Assembly (NCBI RefSeq): GCF_028693135.1
Contig: NZ_JAQUVZ010000004.1
Span: 112,261 to 176,260 of the forward strand
Direction: 5' to 3'
DNA: 64,000 bases
Source: Methanosarcina sp.
GTDB lineage: Archaea; Halobacteriota; Methanosarcinia; Methanosarcinales; Methanosarcinaceae
Both the position numbers and the translations under genes were made by a program. The notes below the pieces were generated by a model, which searched no databases, was not told the origin of the DNA, and saw nothing but the letters and a program-made list of their open reading frames with translations. Shown piece by piece: positions 8,426-17,955 of the stretch; positions within the stretch are counted from its first letter, which is position 1, and each line of letters starts with the position of its first letter.

Positions 8426-9694
8426 TCATTCTTCAGGAATCACAGCCCTTTCGAAGTTCTCTTTTTCAATAAGAACCTTTGTAGCATCGATTCCTACTTT
8501 CGTAGTCGTCCCGTCAGGAGCTCCTCTGGGATCAAGGGAACTTCCGCGGACATTAGGAATAATCATAATATCAATATCCCCTTTTACCCTTGTAGCAATT
8601 GCAAACTCGACATCATCAGGGTCAAAGATATTTATATCCTCATCCACGACCACTACATGTTTCAGGCTTGTATGGGCTGCAAAGGCTGCCATAATAGCGT
8701 TTTTCCCGTCTCCTTCAGTCTGCTTTTCGATCTGCACAACCGCATGAAGGTAACAGCATCCTCCTTCTGTCAAGACCACGTTTTTGACGGTCGTAACTTC
8801 CCCTACAGCCCTGTATATCCTTGGCTCGTAAGGCACTCCCATCATCAGGAGGTGTTCGGGACCAGCCGGCAGAATGCCATGATAGATCGGGTCTTTTCTG
8901 TGGATCACGCGGGTGATGCGGATTACAGGTTCTTTCCTTACAACATCGTATGTTCCGGTAATGTCCACAAAAGGCCCTTCATCAACTTTTTCCACAGGGT
9001 CAACGTACCCTTCGAGTACGATCTCGGAGTGCGGTACTTTAATCCCGTTTGAACACTCAAAGAGTTCTACCGGAGCTCCCCGCAGGGCAGCTGCGTATTC
9101 AAATTCCTTTCCAACAGGGACCCTTGTAGAGGTTGCGTAAATAATCGTAGGGTCGCAGCCGATAACAATTGCAATGGGTAGAGGTTCGCCTTTTTCGATG
9201 GCTTTTTTGTGCAGGAGGTAGGTATGCCTCGGGGGGACAAGGCGGGCTGCGAGTTTGTCTTTTCCTGCGAGCATGAGACGGTGAATGGAGGCATTCATGC
9301 CCCCTCCATATTCGGAAACCACAATCCCTGCAGTTATGTAAGGAGCGCCGTCTTTTTCAAAATGGGTAAGGATAGGAAGTTTTGTGAGGTCTACCTCGTT
9401 TTCTATGACCTCAAGGGTAGGAGACTCTGAAACTATCTGGACTTCGCCTTCCGGAGAAACTTCCGCAAGCTTCCTTATAATTTCTTCTTTAGAGACCCCT
9501 AGCATGGAAGCAAGCTCGTCCCTGGACCCAAGAAGGTTCATAATAACCTTTGAGCCTGAAATGTCGTGGAAAAGAACCGGAGCTTTTGTTTTTTTTGCAA
9601 TTCTTGAAGCCTCGAATCTAGGGGAAACGGGCTGCGGAACTTCTACCAGTTTTCCGTTTTCTTTTAACCGGTCTATAAAATCTCTATAACTCAT
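8426..9694 (-). CDS. UbiD-family decarboxylase, probably anhydromevalonate phosphate decarboxylase
   Basis: A 422-residue UbiD-family protein of typical length. It has the family segments GGMNASIHRLMLAGKD (about 130-145), VPPRHTYLLHKKA, IGCDPTIIYATSTRVP and the late acidic HVVVVDEDINIFDPDDVEFA. UbiD enzymes use prenylated FMN made by UbiX. Adjacency to both AcnX subunits points to anhydromevalonate phosphate decarboxylase, which gives isopentenyl phosphate in the modified archaeal mevalonate pathway, rather than a ubiquinone enzyme, since methanogens have no ubiquinone. No ubiX or isopentenyl phosphate kinase gene is in the window. The ATG has no strong ribosome binding site. Confidence 0.85.
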   Translation of the reverse strand: MSYRDFIDRLKENGKLVEVPQPVSPRFEASRIAKKTKAPVLFHDISGSKVIMNLLGSRDELASMLGVSKEEIIRKLAEVSPEGEVQIVSESPTLEVIENEVDLTKLPILTHFEKDGAPYITAGIVVSEYGGGMNASIHRLMLAGKDKLAARLVPPRHTYLLHKKAIEKGEPLPIAIVIGCDPTIIYATSTRVPVGKEFEYAAALRGAPVELFECSNGIKVPHSEIVLEGYVDPVEKVDEGPFVDITGTYDVVRKEPVIRITRVIHRKDPIYHGILPAGPEHLLMMGVPYEPRIYRAVGEVTTVKNVVLTEGGCCYLHAVVQIEKQTEGDGKNAIMAAFAAHTSLKHVVVVDEDINIFDPDDVEFAIATRVKGDIDIMIIPNVRGSSLDPRGAPDGTTTKVGIDATKVLIEKENFERAVIPEE

Positions 9695-10253
9695 GGGTAT
9701 CTGGATACCAAAAAGCGGTCAGATGATAAAAAGATTATCCGGTCAAACGTATCGGGGATCTCTTCCTGACGAAAACATTTGCATAACTGGAAACTTAAAT
9801 CTTTGATTCACAGCAGTTTTTCCCAGACATATTAATTTTTAGTTTGCTTATATTCTTTCGACAAAATAATTTTTAGATTGAAAATTCTCTAAATTTAAAC
9901 TATATATGTTCAAAATAGTGTCTCTATTTTTTCTTAAAAACCTGTAGTCTCTATTTTTAATTTTGTATTGTCCAAATGTATTCTATATAAGGCTACCTAA
10001 ATGGTTACAAATAATTAATTTTATATCTGGATAATTTATTTTATATACTGGACTATATATTTATTAGATGTTATTTTTTATATTCATATTTTTAATAATC
10101 TATTAATATATTTTCCTAATAAGGATGAAAACTATATTTTTATATCAAAATTAATCTATATTTTCCTAACTAGGTAAATAAATAGTCTAAAATGAATATA
10201 AAACATCCGGGGAAAAAGGAATAGGTCTCCTAAATATAGGAAGTGGAAATCAA
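9695..10253. promoter_or_regulatory. AT-rich divergent promoter region
   Basis: 559 bp of strongly AT-rich DNA separate the divergent UbiD and PKD-protein genes. It contains repeated TATATTTTCCTAA stretches (around 10100 and 10155) and two AGTCTCTATTTTT-like repeats near 9915 and 9945. Many TATA-like boxes make any single promoter assignment unsafe. No gene is seen. The PKD gene has AAATATAGGAAGTGGAAATCAA just before its ATG, with AGGAAG as a probable ribosome binding site. Confidence 0.5.
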
Positions 10254-12515
10254 ATGGAAGTTACGAACAAAAAAGCTGGACCGATAATGGTAGCAATACT
10301 AACGGCATTAGTTATTCTATCATTAGCAAGTCCAGCAATGGCAGCCACATCAAAGGCATATACTTTAGATGCTGACTTCGATGAAGGAACACTTGTTGGA
10401 GTGGAACACGACACCGCAGCCGATCAATTACAATTATCTGAAAAAGCTGTTACTCTACCCTTTATCTGGGTTCCGAACTACGACGGTACAGTCTCTAAAG
10501 TCGATACAGAAACAGGGGATGAATTAGGTCGTTATCGAGTTGCTCCTCATTCCTCTTGCGATCCTTCCAGAACAACAGTTGACCTTCAAGGTAACTGTTG
10601 GGTCGGCAACAGAGGGGCAGGGACGGTTGTGAAAATCGGGCTCTTTGAAGCTGGACAGTATATAGATCGAAATGGAGATGGTAAGGTTCAAACCTCTGAA
10701 GACCTGAATGGAGACGGAGACATAACAGGTGCTGAAATCCTTGACTGGGGTAAAGACGAATGCGTCCTCTACGAAGTTGTCTTAATTAACGACAAGGAAG
10801 GCACATATGCACCTGGTGAATACACCGGTGAATATGACTATGACTACTGGGGTACTGCTCCAAGAGGATTAGCTGTTGACTCTAAAAATAATTTGTGGGC
10901 AGGGACCTCGAGTTCACAGAAATACTATTATATTAATGGAGAAACAGGCGCGATTGAAGAAACACTTGATGTATCTAGCTGGGGGCACAGTGCCTATGGA
11001 GCCGTGATAGATAAAAATGGTGTCCTTTGGTCGGCGAAACTTAGTGAACATATCCTTAGAATTAATACTGCAGATCTTACAGACATAACCCTTATCCCCC
11101 TCGGCTCTACATACGGAATGGGGCTTGATTATTCGAATTATCTATTTGTGGGATCAGGTGGACAGCTTACTAAAATAGACATCAATGACAAGGGGACTCC
11201 AATAGAATGGACAAAATCTGCAATGACAATGAGAGGCGTTGTTTGTACTGCTGATAACAACGTATGGGTAGCTGGTACAGATGAGAATTGGAATTATAAC
11301 AGTGTATCTAGGTACGATAACGACGGAAATCTTATACAAACAATAAGTGGTTTCAATTCGCCTTCTGGCGTAGCAGTGGATGCCGCCGGCAAAGTCTGGG
11401 TGACAGATATATCCAGTGAAAACATCTATAGGATAAACCCTGATACAAATTCGGTTGACCTTACAAAAAATATACTTGGAAGCGGGGGACATTACACTTA
11501 CAGCGACATGACGGGTATCGTGGCAAGAACTATTACTACAAAAGTAGGTACCTGGACTGTTGACTTTGACAGTGAAGAAGCAGACATGCCCTGGGGCACT
11601 TTTTCCTGGAACGCCAATGAGCCGACTGGGACATCTGTCAAAGTTGAGGTAAGAAGTTCAAATGATGGAAACACATGGTCTCCCTGGGAAACCGCGGCAA
11701 ATGGTGTCTCATTGAGTTCAACACCCGATGGTAGATATCTGCAAATCAAGACAACAATGCAAATCAACAGTGGAGAAGTCTCGCCAATCCTCTATGATCT
11801 CAGTGTTGAAGCAGAGAAACCAGCAAATATGTCACCTGTAGCCAATGCAGGTGAAGATCAGACCGTTGAGCAGGCTAATCTGGCCGGTACATCGATAACT
11901 CTTGATGGATCAGGTTCCACCGATGACGGGCTAATCGAACCATTGACATATGCCTGGATCTGGGATGGTGGATCAGCTGAAGGTGTCAATCCTGAAGTGA
12001 CTCTCCCGCTTGGAACAACAACAATAACCCTCGAAGTCTACGACGGGCAGTTTTCAGCTACTGATACTGTTGACATCACTGTGGAGGACACGACCCCACC
12101 GGAGATAACAACGGCAGATGAACCGATAGTACTCTGGCCCGCGAACCATAAGTATCAGACTGTTTTAATCTCTTATTTTGTTACTTCAGTGGCCGATATC
12201 TGTGATGCTGGTGTGGGCATTAATAGTATAGCAATCACATCAGTGAGCAGCGATGAGCCGGAGGAAGTCACAGGCAATGGAGATGGGAACACGCTGGAGG
12301 ATATTGTTATCGTGGATTCCCAGACAGTTGATTTGAGAGCAGAAAGACAGGGAGATGGAAACGGCAGAGTATACACAATTAATTATGCGGTAACAGATGC
12401 ATCCGGTAATACAGTAGCCGGCTTCTTCCAGGTCTGGGTTCCCCATGATCAGGGTGCAGGAGCTACAGCTGTTGATGATGGTGCAGTCGCAGGCTATACA
12501 GTGAATTACCCCTGA
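10254..12515 (+). CDS. secreted beta-propeller protein with EF-hand-like insert and PKD domain
   Basis: A 753-residue exported protein. A signal peptide covers about residues 1-31, ending in SPAMAA. A Vgb/NHL-type propeller follows (about 50-410) with repeats such as SGVAVDAAGKVWVTDISS. Inside it, DRNGDGKVQTSEDLNGDGDI (about 139-158) looks like a pair of calcium-binding EF-hand or dockerin loops. A middle beta domain and a PKD domain (NAGEDQTVE ... TYAWIWDGG, about 525-615) come next, then a final HYR-like module. There is no C-terminal membrane anchor or sorting signal, so it may be released or held in the S-layer. It probably binds cell-surface glycans or proteins. A gene for another exported protein follows on the same strand. 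Confidence 0.85.
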   Translation: MEVTNKKAGPIMVAILTALVILSLASPAMAATSKAYTLDADFDEGTLVGVEHDTAADQLQLSEKAVTLPFIWVPNYDGTVSKVDTETGDELGRYRVAPHSSCDPSRTTVDLQGNCWVGNRGAGTVVKIGLFEAGQYIDRNGDGKVQTSEDLNGDGDITGAEILDWGKDECVLYEVVLINDKEGTYAPGEYTGEYDYDYWGTAPRGLAVDSKNNLWAGTSSSQKYYYINGETGAIEETLDVSSWGHSAYGAVIDKNGVLWSAKLSEHILRINTADLTDITLIPLGSTYGMGLDYSNYLFVGSGGQLTKIDINDKGTPIEWTKSAMTMRGVVCTADNNVWVAGTDENWNYNSVSRYDNDGNLIQTISGFNSPSGVAVDAAGKVWVTDISSENIYRINPDTNSVDLTKNILGSGGHYTYSDMTGIVARTITTKVGTWTVDFDSEEADMPWGTFSWNANEPTGTSVKVEVRSSNDGNTWSPWETAANGVSLSSTPDGRYLQIKTTMQINSGEVSPILYDLSVEAEKPANMSPVANAGEDQTVEQANLAGTSITLDGSGSTDDGLIEPLTYAWIWDGGSAEGVNPEVTLPLGTTTITLEVYDGQFSATDTVDITVEDTTPPEITTADEPIVLWPANHKYQTVLISYFVTSVADICDAGVGINSIAITSVSSDEPEEVTGNGDGNTLEDIVIVDSQTVDLRAERQGDGNGRVYTINYAVTDASGNTVAGFFQVWVPHDQGAGATAVDDGAVAGYTVNYP

Positions 12516-12643
12516 GTAAACAAAACATTATTTGTCAGTTGAAGTGAAACGTGAAATATATTAGCCTAAAAGACAGGAAAAGGTGTATCTTTCTGTCTTT
12601 TTACTTTTTTAAGGTAATTTTCTATTTTTATGGGGCTACACCG

Positions 12644-13444
12644 ATGAATGCAGAAAATGTGAAAAAAGGAGTATATCTGGTCGGTCTGATTCTTATTGTT
12701 CTGGTGGGGCTATTAGCTGTTAATATTTTTAATATAGAAGAGAAAGCATCAGGTGTCATTTCCACTAAAAATGTCTCTATGTTTAATGAAAATTTTAGTG
12801 CAGGAGTTTTGAATGCACAAACATGGCAAATCACTCGTGAAGGAGATTTTAAGGAAAGCATAATAGATGTATACGATGCTGACCCCTCGGAAAATATTGA
12901 TTCTCGATTGAGGTTGGGCATGAATACAATTGGCACAAGAGATGATACGGTAAAGTTCGAGGGAGTCAAAAGTGTAGAGAAAGTGAACTTTAGTGACGGA
13001 AAGGAAATTTCTTTCGATCTTAACTGGAACAACCAGAGCAATGGTTGTTACCTGACTGGATCGGTCTATCTCTGTCCTATCGCAACTAACGGGAATCCAG
13101 AAGATGAAACTGATTGGATCAAATTTGAATATGTTGGGGTCCCGCCCGGGCAAAATGCTCGTAGCGTTATCGCCAATAAAATTGATGGGAAACCAAGATT
13201 GTTGTATGCTGATGGCTGGCCTGAAGGGCGAACTGGCAGGAAGATTGCAGATCAGCACATAAAAATAATCCTGGATGATAAAAGCTTTAAAATTTTGGAA
13301 AATAGCAATGAATTATATGCTTCACCATTAAGCGATTTGAACTTCACATCTGCTTACATTTATTTGCAAATGAGTAGTCACAGTAATTACCCTTTGCGAG
13401 AAATCTATTTCGACAACGTTGTAGTTACCAAACGTACCCAGTGA
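12644..13444 (+). CDS. membrane-anchored extracellular beta-sandwich protein (hypothetical)
   Basis: 266 residues from the chosen ATG. A single hydrophobic helix at residues 9-28 (KGVYLVGLILIVLVGLLAVN) acts as a signal anchor. The rest is predicted to be outside the cell and looks like a concanavalin-type jelly roll (FNENFSAGVLNAQTWQI ... REIYFDNVVVTK). The frame extends 31 codons further upstream to an ATG at 12551. The inner start was preferred because it puts a normal anchor helix at the N-terminus, though its ribosome binding site is weak. It follows the propeller/PKD gene by 128 bp and may work with it at the surface. No function is assigned. Confidence 0.65.
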   Translation: MNAENVKKGVYLVGLILIVLVGLLAVNIFNIEEKASGVISTKNVSMFNENFSAGVLNAQTWQITREGDFKESIIDVYDADPSENIDSRLRLGMNTIGTRDDTVKFEGVKSVEKVNFSDGKEISFDLNWNNQSNGCYLTGSVYLCPIATNGNPEDETDWIKFEYVGVPPGQNARSVIANKIDGKPRLLYADGWPEGRTGRKIADQHIKIILDDKSFKILENSNELYASPLSDLNFTSAYIYLQMSSHSNYPLREIYFDNVVVTKRTQ

Positions 13445-13668
13445 GACGTCTCTTGAGGGGGTCTCAAAATCAGTTGTAAACATTCAACGGGCCAAGAATC
13501 AGTCTTATTATCGTGACGTTGATTTGAAACGTATCTGTAACTACTAACTCCTAAAACAAGCAATTTATAATCAGCACTTCCTGAAACCGAGTTTTGAAGG
13601 ATGAGGGAAGTAAAATGGAACCTCTCAAAAATTACTCCTCATTTTTCTTCAAAAACTTTTCTCATATT

Positions 13669-14736
13669 TTAACATTCATCAAGCATGAAGGCCCTTGGCC
13701 TTATGATCTTTTTCTTCTCATACTGGTCGAGGCAATGAGCTATCCAGCCCGAGACTCTCCCGATTGCAAAGATCGAGGTTGCAAGCTGCGGAGGAATTTC
13801 CATATATTTGTAGATAACTCCGGAATAGAAATCAACATTTGGATAAATCGGCTTCCCTCTTTTTTCCACAAGCTCGCGGACAACAGTATTTTCGATTGCT
13901 TCGGCTGTCGCATACCAGTGCATATCCCCTTTAGATTCAGCCAGTTTCCTTGAGAGCTGCTTGAACACTGTGCCTCTGGGGTCATATGTCTTGTACACTC
14001 TGTGCCCGAAGCCCATTATTTTATCTCTCTTTTCTATTTTCTCAAGGACAAATTTCTCGGCATTTTCAGGGCTGGCAACTTCTTCAAGCATATTCATAAC
14101 CTCTGCCCTTGCTCCTCCATGAAGGGGACCTTTAAGCGTGCAGAGCCCTGAAACAACTGCTGAATAGAGGTCGGACAGGGTTGAAGCTGTAACTCTGGAT
14201 GAGAATGTGGAAGCATTCAGCTCATGCTCGGCACTGAGAATAAAGTCTTTTTCCATAACTTCAGCTTCCAGTGGATCTGGCTTGATTCCTTTTATCATGT
14301 ACAGGAAATTGGCTCCGTGGGAAAGGGAGGGGTCAGGAGGTACAGGTTCCTTTCCATTTGATACTCTATAATAAGCAGCAACAATGGTTGGGATTATGGC
14401 AATTAGCCGTATAGCTTTTCTCAGATTTCCTTCCGCAGAGCTGTCATTCAGGTCCGGATCAAATTGAGATATGAAAGAAACGACTGTACGCAGAGCTTCC
14501 ATAGCATCGATGTTGAAATTGCACATGCGGATAATGGCCATTACTTCCCCGTTGATTTCACGCACCGCATGCAGGCGGGCTGAGTACTCGGCAAGTTCCT
14601 GTTCTCCAGGGAGCTCTCCCTGGATTAGCAGATATGAAACTGCATCATAAGAAAGTTCGACCAGTTCGTTGATGTCGACTTCCCTGTATTTCAGAATGCC
14701 CTCCAGCCCGTCTATGAAACATATATTTTTACTCAT
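13669..14736 (-). CDS. gltA: citrate synthase
   Basis: A 355-residue Si-type citrate synthase. Catalytic segments are intact: AEHELNAST with its histidine, GPLHGGA, MGFGHRVYKTYDPR (second histidine and the aspartate) and the C-terminal GWIAHCLDQY with IRPRA. It condenses oxaloacetate and acetyl-CoA. The ATG at 14736 was chosen because AGAGGT lies just upstream and IDGLEGILKYREVDI then starts the family homology. A longer frame to 14856 adds 40 non-homologous residues. Even so, the usual N-terminal strand before IDG is almost absent. The aconitase gene lies upstream on the same strand, so together they run the oxidative arm toward 2-oxoglutarate for glutamate synthesis. Confidence 0.92.
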   Translation of the reverse strand: MSKNICFIDGLEGILKYREVDINELVELSYDAVSYLLIQGELPGEQELAEYSARLHAVREINGEVMAIIRMCNFNIDAMEALRTVVSFISQFDPDLNDSSAEGNLRKAIRLIAIIPTIVAAYYRVSNGKEPVPPDPSLSHGANFLYMIKGIKPDPLEAEVMEKDFILSAEHELNASTFSSRVTASTLSDLYSAVVSGLCTLKGPLHGGARAEVMNMLEEVASPENAEKFVLEKIEKRDKIMGFGHRVYKTYDPRGTVFKQLSRKLAESKGDMHWYATAEAIENTVVRELVEKRGKPIYPNVDFYSGVIYKYMEIPPQLATSIFAIGRVSGWIAHCLDQYEKKKIIRPRAFMLDEC

Positions 14737-15147
14737 TTTATACCTCTTATTTATGCCTCGAGGATTTTCAAAAAACTTTGAAATTGGGGAATCCTCTGAG
14801 ATTCTACGTGAAAGACTTAACACGAAGGACCTTTTTGGGTCCAAAAATAGGGACAATGCAACTGTATTATCATCGAATAAGTATATTAAATTTGTTGAAA
14901 TTGTAAATTTTAATCGTTTTAAATATATTTTCTGATGTTAAAATTCCTGCCTTCTTAATCTATTCACCTATTTTAATTACAGTATCTAATATTTTTGTAA
15001 TTTGTTCTTCTTCAAAATACACATTTTAGGTAAAATAACCCGTGTGCAATAAGGATAATAAGAAAGGTTCCAAAAAAAGACGAATCCTTATTAAGGCGCG
15101 GAACCTTCTAAAAATAATTTTTATGCCATTATGGCATAAGTGACATA
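14737..15147. promoter_or_regulatory. citrate synthase promoter region with structured DNA
   Basis: 411 bp between aconitase and citrate synthase. The half near aconitase carries hairpins: AAGGTTCC at 15064-15071 pairs with GGAACCTT at 15100-15107 around an inner CCTTATTAAGG (15086-15096), and the terminator stem is at 15121-15139. The half near citrate synthase is AT-rich and holds its promoter (TTTAAAATTTA-type stretches near 14890-14940). No gene is seen. Confidence 0.5.
15109..15139 (-). terminator. terminator of aconitase
   Basis: An 8-bp perfect stem TTATGCCA/TGGCATAA with a 3-nt loop (15121-15139) sits 9 bp beyond the aconitase stop. On the minus strand it is followed by AAAATTATTTTTAG. 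Position and shape fit a transcription terminator. Confidence 0.6.
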
Positions 15148-17955
15148 TTACTTTTTCTTCACCGAATCCCGCAGGAACTTATGCAAAATTCCACCGTTCC
15201 TGTAGTACTCTATCTCTACAGCAGAGTCCAGCCTCAACGCGACCTTAAACTCTATTTCTTTTCCTTTATCGTCTTTTACCCTTACGAGAAGCTCTCCGTG
15301 TGGCTCCATTTTCTCAATACCGAGGATATCGTAGCTTTCCTTTCCTGTGAGACCAAGGGTATCTGCGTTATCCCCTTTATTAAACTGCAGAGGGAGAACT
15401 CCCATGCCCACAAGGTTGCTTCTGTGGATGCGCTCAAAGGACTCGGCAATAACCGCCTTTACTCCAAGGAGGAATGTCCCTTTTGCTGCCCAGTCGCGGG
15501 AACTACCTGTTCCGTACTCTTTTCCTGCGATAACAATCAGGGGGGCATTGTTTTCCTCATAGAGCAGAGATGCATCGTAGATCGGAATTCCCTTGGAGGA
15601 CTCAGGTGGGAAGTCTTCTCCTTTCAGGTGGTAGGCAGTCCAGCCTCCTTCCCTGGTTACAAGCCTGTTCCTTAGCCGGATGTTCGCGAAAGTCCCGCGC
15701 ATCATTACTTCATGGTTGCCCCGGCGCGAGCCGTAGGAATTGAAATCTTTCTGGTCCACACCCCAGGATATCAGGTATCTGCCTGCCGGGCTGTCTGCCG
15801 GGATATCCCCTGCAGGAGATATGTGGTCTGTAGTGATACTGTCCCCGAAAAGAGCAAGAACCCGGGCATTTTGTATATCTCCCGGCAGAGGCAAAGTAAG
15901 CGGAAAATCCACAAAATAGGGCGGTTCCTGAATGTAGGTGGATGTAGGGCTCCAGGCATAGAGGGTACCCTCAGGTACATCCAGCTCTTTCCAGAGTTTT
16001 GCGCCTTCCAGAACCCCTGAGTACTCTTTTTTGAACATTGAAGGCTTAACGCTGTTCTTTTCGACTTCCCTTATCTCTTCGTTTCCAGGCCAGATTTCTC
16101 TGAGATAAACAGGGAGCCCGTTCGGGTCGTAAGCAAGGGGGTCAGTTTCAAAGTTTATGTTCACTGTACCCGCGATTGCATATGCAACAACAAGCGGAGG
16201 GGAGGCAAGGTAGTTTGCTTTTACATGGGGGTTGATCCTGCCTTCGAAGTTCCTGTTTCCACTGAGTACGGCTGCAACTGTAAGGTCTTTTTCTTCAATT
16301 TCCTTTGAAACATGTTTGGGCAGAGGCCCGCTGTTCCCTATACAGGTCGTACAGCCGTACCCAACCTGGTGGAAACCCAGAGCTTCCAGATAGGGTAGAA
16401 GACCTGCGGCTCCAAGGTACTCAGTAGCCACTCTTGAGCCTGGAGACAGGCTTGTTTTCACAAAGGGTTTAACCCTCAGCCCCCTTTCAACAGCATTTTT
16501 TGCAAGCAGCCCGGCTCCTATGAGGACTGAAGGATTGGAGGTATTGGTACAGGAAGTGATAGCTGCGATCACTACGGAACCATGTGTGACCCTGAAGTCT
16601 CTCTCATTGGAGTCAACCTTTTTTGCCTCATCCTTGCCCGATTCTTCGGATTCTTCTACAGGTGCTCCTCCTTCTCCCAGCCAGCGCAGATAGGCAGAGT
16701 CTCTGGCAAGCTCAACACCTCCTTCCTTCTTTCCTATAAAGGTCTGCCTCATTGTTTCACGGAAATTTTCAGAGACCTCGTTAAGGAAGAGCTGGTCCTG
16801 AGGGCGTTTTGGTCCTGCAAGGCAGGGCTTTACAGTACCCATATCAAGATCTAGAGTGCTGCTGAAAAGAGGTTCAGGCTTGTGGATAGAGTAAAGAAGG
16901 TCCTGTGCTTCCAGGTACTTTTTCACAAGGTCAACCTGCTCGTCGCTCCTGCCTGTTCTCCTCAGGTAGTTTAAGGTCTCCATGTCAGGCGGGAAAATCC
17001 CGAGCGTTGCCCCGTATTCCGGAGCCATATTTGAAATCGTTGCTCTGTCCGGGAGGCTTAAGGAATTCAAGCCGGGCCCGTAGAATTCGACAAACTTGCC
17101 GACTACGCCATGATTTCTTAACATTTTGGTGATCGTAAGAACGAGATCTGTGGCAGTAACACCAGGTCCCAGTTTTCCATAGAGTTTGAAGCCCACAACC
17201 TCAGGAACAGGCATATAGTAAGGCTGACCGAGCATTACGGCTTCGGCTTCTATGCCGCCTACTCCCCAGCCGAGCACGCCTATCCCGTTGATCATTGTGG
17301 TATGGGAGTCAGTCCCAACAAGAGTGTCAGGGAATGCAAATAACTCGCCTTCTGTCTCTTTCAGATGCACGAGAGGGGTCAGGTACTCAAGGTTCACCTG
17401 GTGGATGATCCCTCTTCCAGGGGGTACGACCCTGAAATTGTCAAAGGCGTTCTGTGCCCAGCGGAGGACGGTATAACGCTCCCTGTTGCGTTCAAACTCT
17501 TTTTTCTCATTTTCCTCAAGGGCATATGAGGTTCCGTAGGAATCCACCTGAACCGAGTGGTCAATGACCATGTCAGCAGGAATTACAGGATTGATTTTTG
17601 AAGGGTCTCCTCCAAGACGCTCCATTGCCGAGCGGAGGGCTGCCAGGTCAACTACCGCAGGAACCCCTGTGAAGTCCTGCATGATTACCCTTGAAGGAAT
17701 AAACGGAATGTCCCTCTCGTTTATATTTTCAGGGCTCCAGCTGGCAAGGGCTTCTATATCTTCTGCAGTTATTATAGTTGTTTGAGTGTCCGCATGCCGG
17801 AGCAGGGATTCCAGCAGGATCCTTATAGAGTAGGGGAGCAGGGAAATCCCTTCAAAGCCCTTTTCTTCCAGTTTGCTCAGTCTGTAAATCGTAGCTTTTC
17901 CGGCAGTTGTTTCGATGCTATCTCTTACCCCAAAGGGGTCCAGGCCTTCTCTCAT
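15148..17955 (-). CDS. acnA: aconitate hydratase (AcnA type)
   Basis: A 935-residue aconitase A. Cluster cysteines are in ITSCTNTSNP and in GCTTCIGNSGP (C-x2-C). The substrate-binding segments FPDTLVGTDSHTTMINGIG, QDFTGVPAVVDLA and KEYGTGSSRDWAAKG, and the C-terminal swivel domain, are all present. It converts citrate to isocitrate. The ATG at 17955 is chosen because GGAGGT lies 9 bases upstream; a TTG-started extension of 7 codons would include that ribosome binding site. Residues around 435-460 hold an acidic/lysine insert. It pairs with the downstream citrate synthase gene. The combination is typical of Methanosarcina, which has an oxidative partial TCA cycle. Confidence 0.95.
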   Translation of the reverse strand: MREGLDPFGVRDSIETTAGKATIYRLSKLEEKGFEGISLLPYSIRILLESLLRHADTQTTIITAEDIEALASWSPENINERDIPFIPSRVIMQDFTGVPAVVDLAALRSAMERLGGDPSKINPVIPADMVIDHSVQVDSYGTSYALEENEKKEFERNRERYTVLRWAQNAFDNFRVVPPGRGIIHQVNLEYLTPLVHLKETEGELFAFPDTLVGTDSHTTMINGIGVLGWGVGGIEAEAVMLGQPYYMPVPEVVGFKLYGKLGPGVTATDLVLTITKMLRNHGVVGKFVEFYGPGLNSLSLPDRATISNMAPEYGATLGIFPPDMETLNYLRRTGRSDEQVDLVKKYLEAQDLLYSIHKPEPLFSSTLDLDMGTVKPCLAGPKRPQDQLFLNEVSENFRETMRQTFIGKKEGGVELARDSAYLRWLGEGGAPVEESEESGKDEAKKVDSNERDFRVTHGSVVIAAITSCTNTSNPSVLIGAGLLAKNAVERGLRVKPFVKTSLSPGSRVATEYLGAAGLLPYLEALGFHQVGYGCTTCIGNSGPLPKHVSKEIEEKDLTVAAVLSGNRNFEGRINPHVKANYLASPPLVVAYAIAGTVNINFETDPLAYDPNGLPVYLREIWPGNEEIREVEKNSVKPSMFKKEYSGVLEGAKLWKELDVPEGTLYAWSPTSTYIQEPPYFVDFPLTLPLPGDIQNARVLALFGDSITTDHISPAGDIPADSPAGRYLISWGVDQKDFNSYGSRRGNHEVMMRGTFANIRLRNRLVTREGGWTAYHLKGEDFPPESSKGIPIYDASLLYEENNAPLIVIAGKEYGTGSSRDWAAKGTFLLGVKAVIAESFERIHRSNLVGMGVLPLQFNKGDNADTLGLTGKESYDILGIEKMEPHGELLVRVKDDKGKEIEFKVALRLDSAVEIEYYRNGGILHKFLRDSVKKK

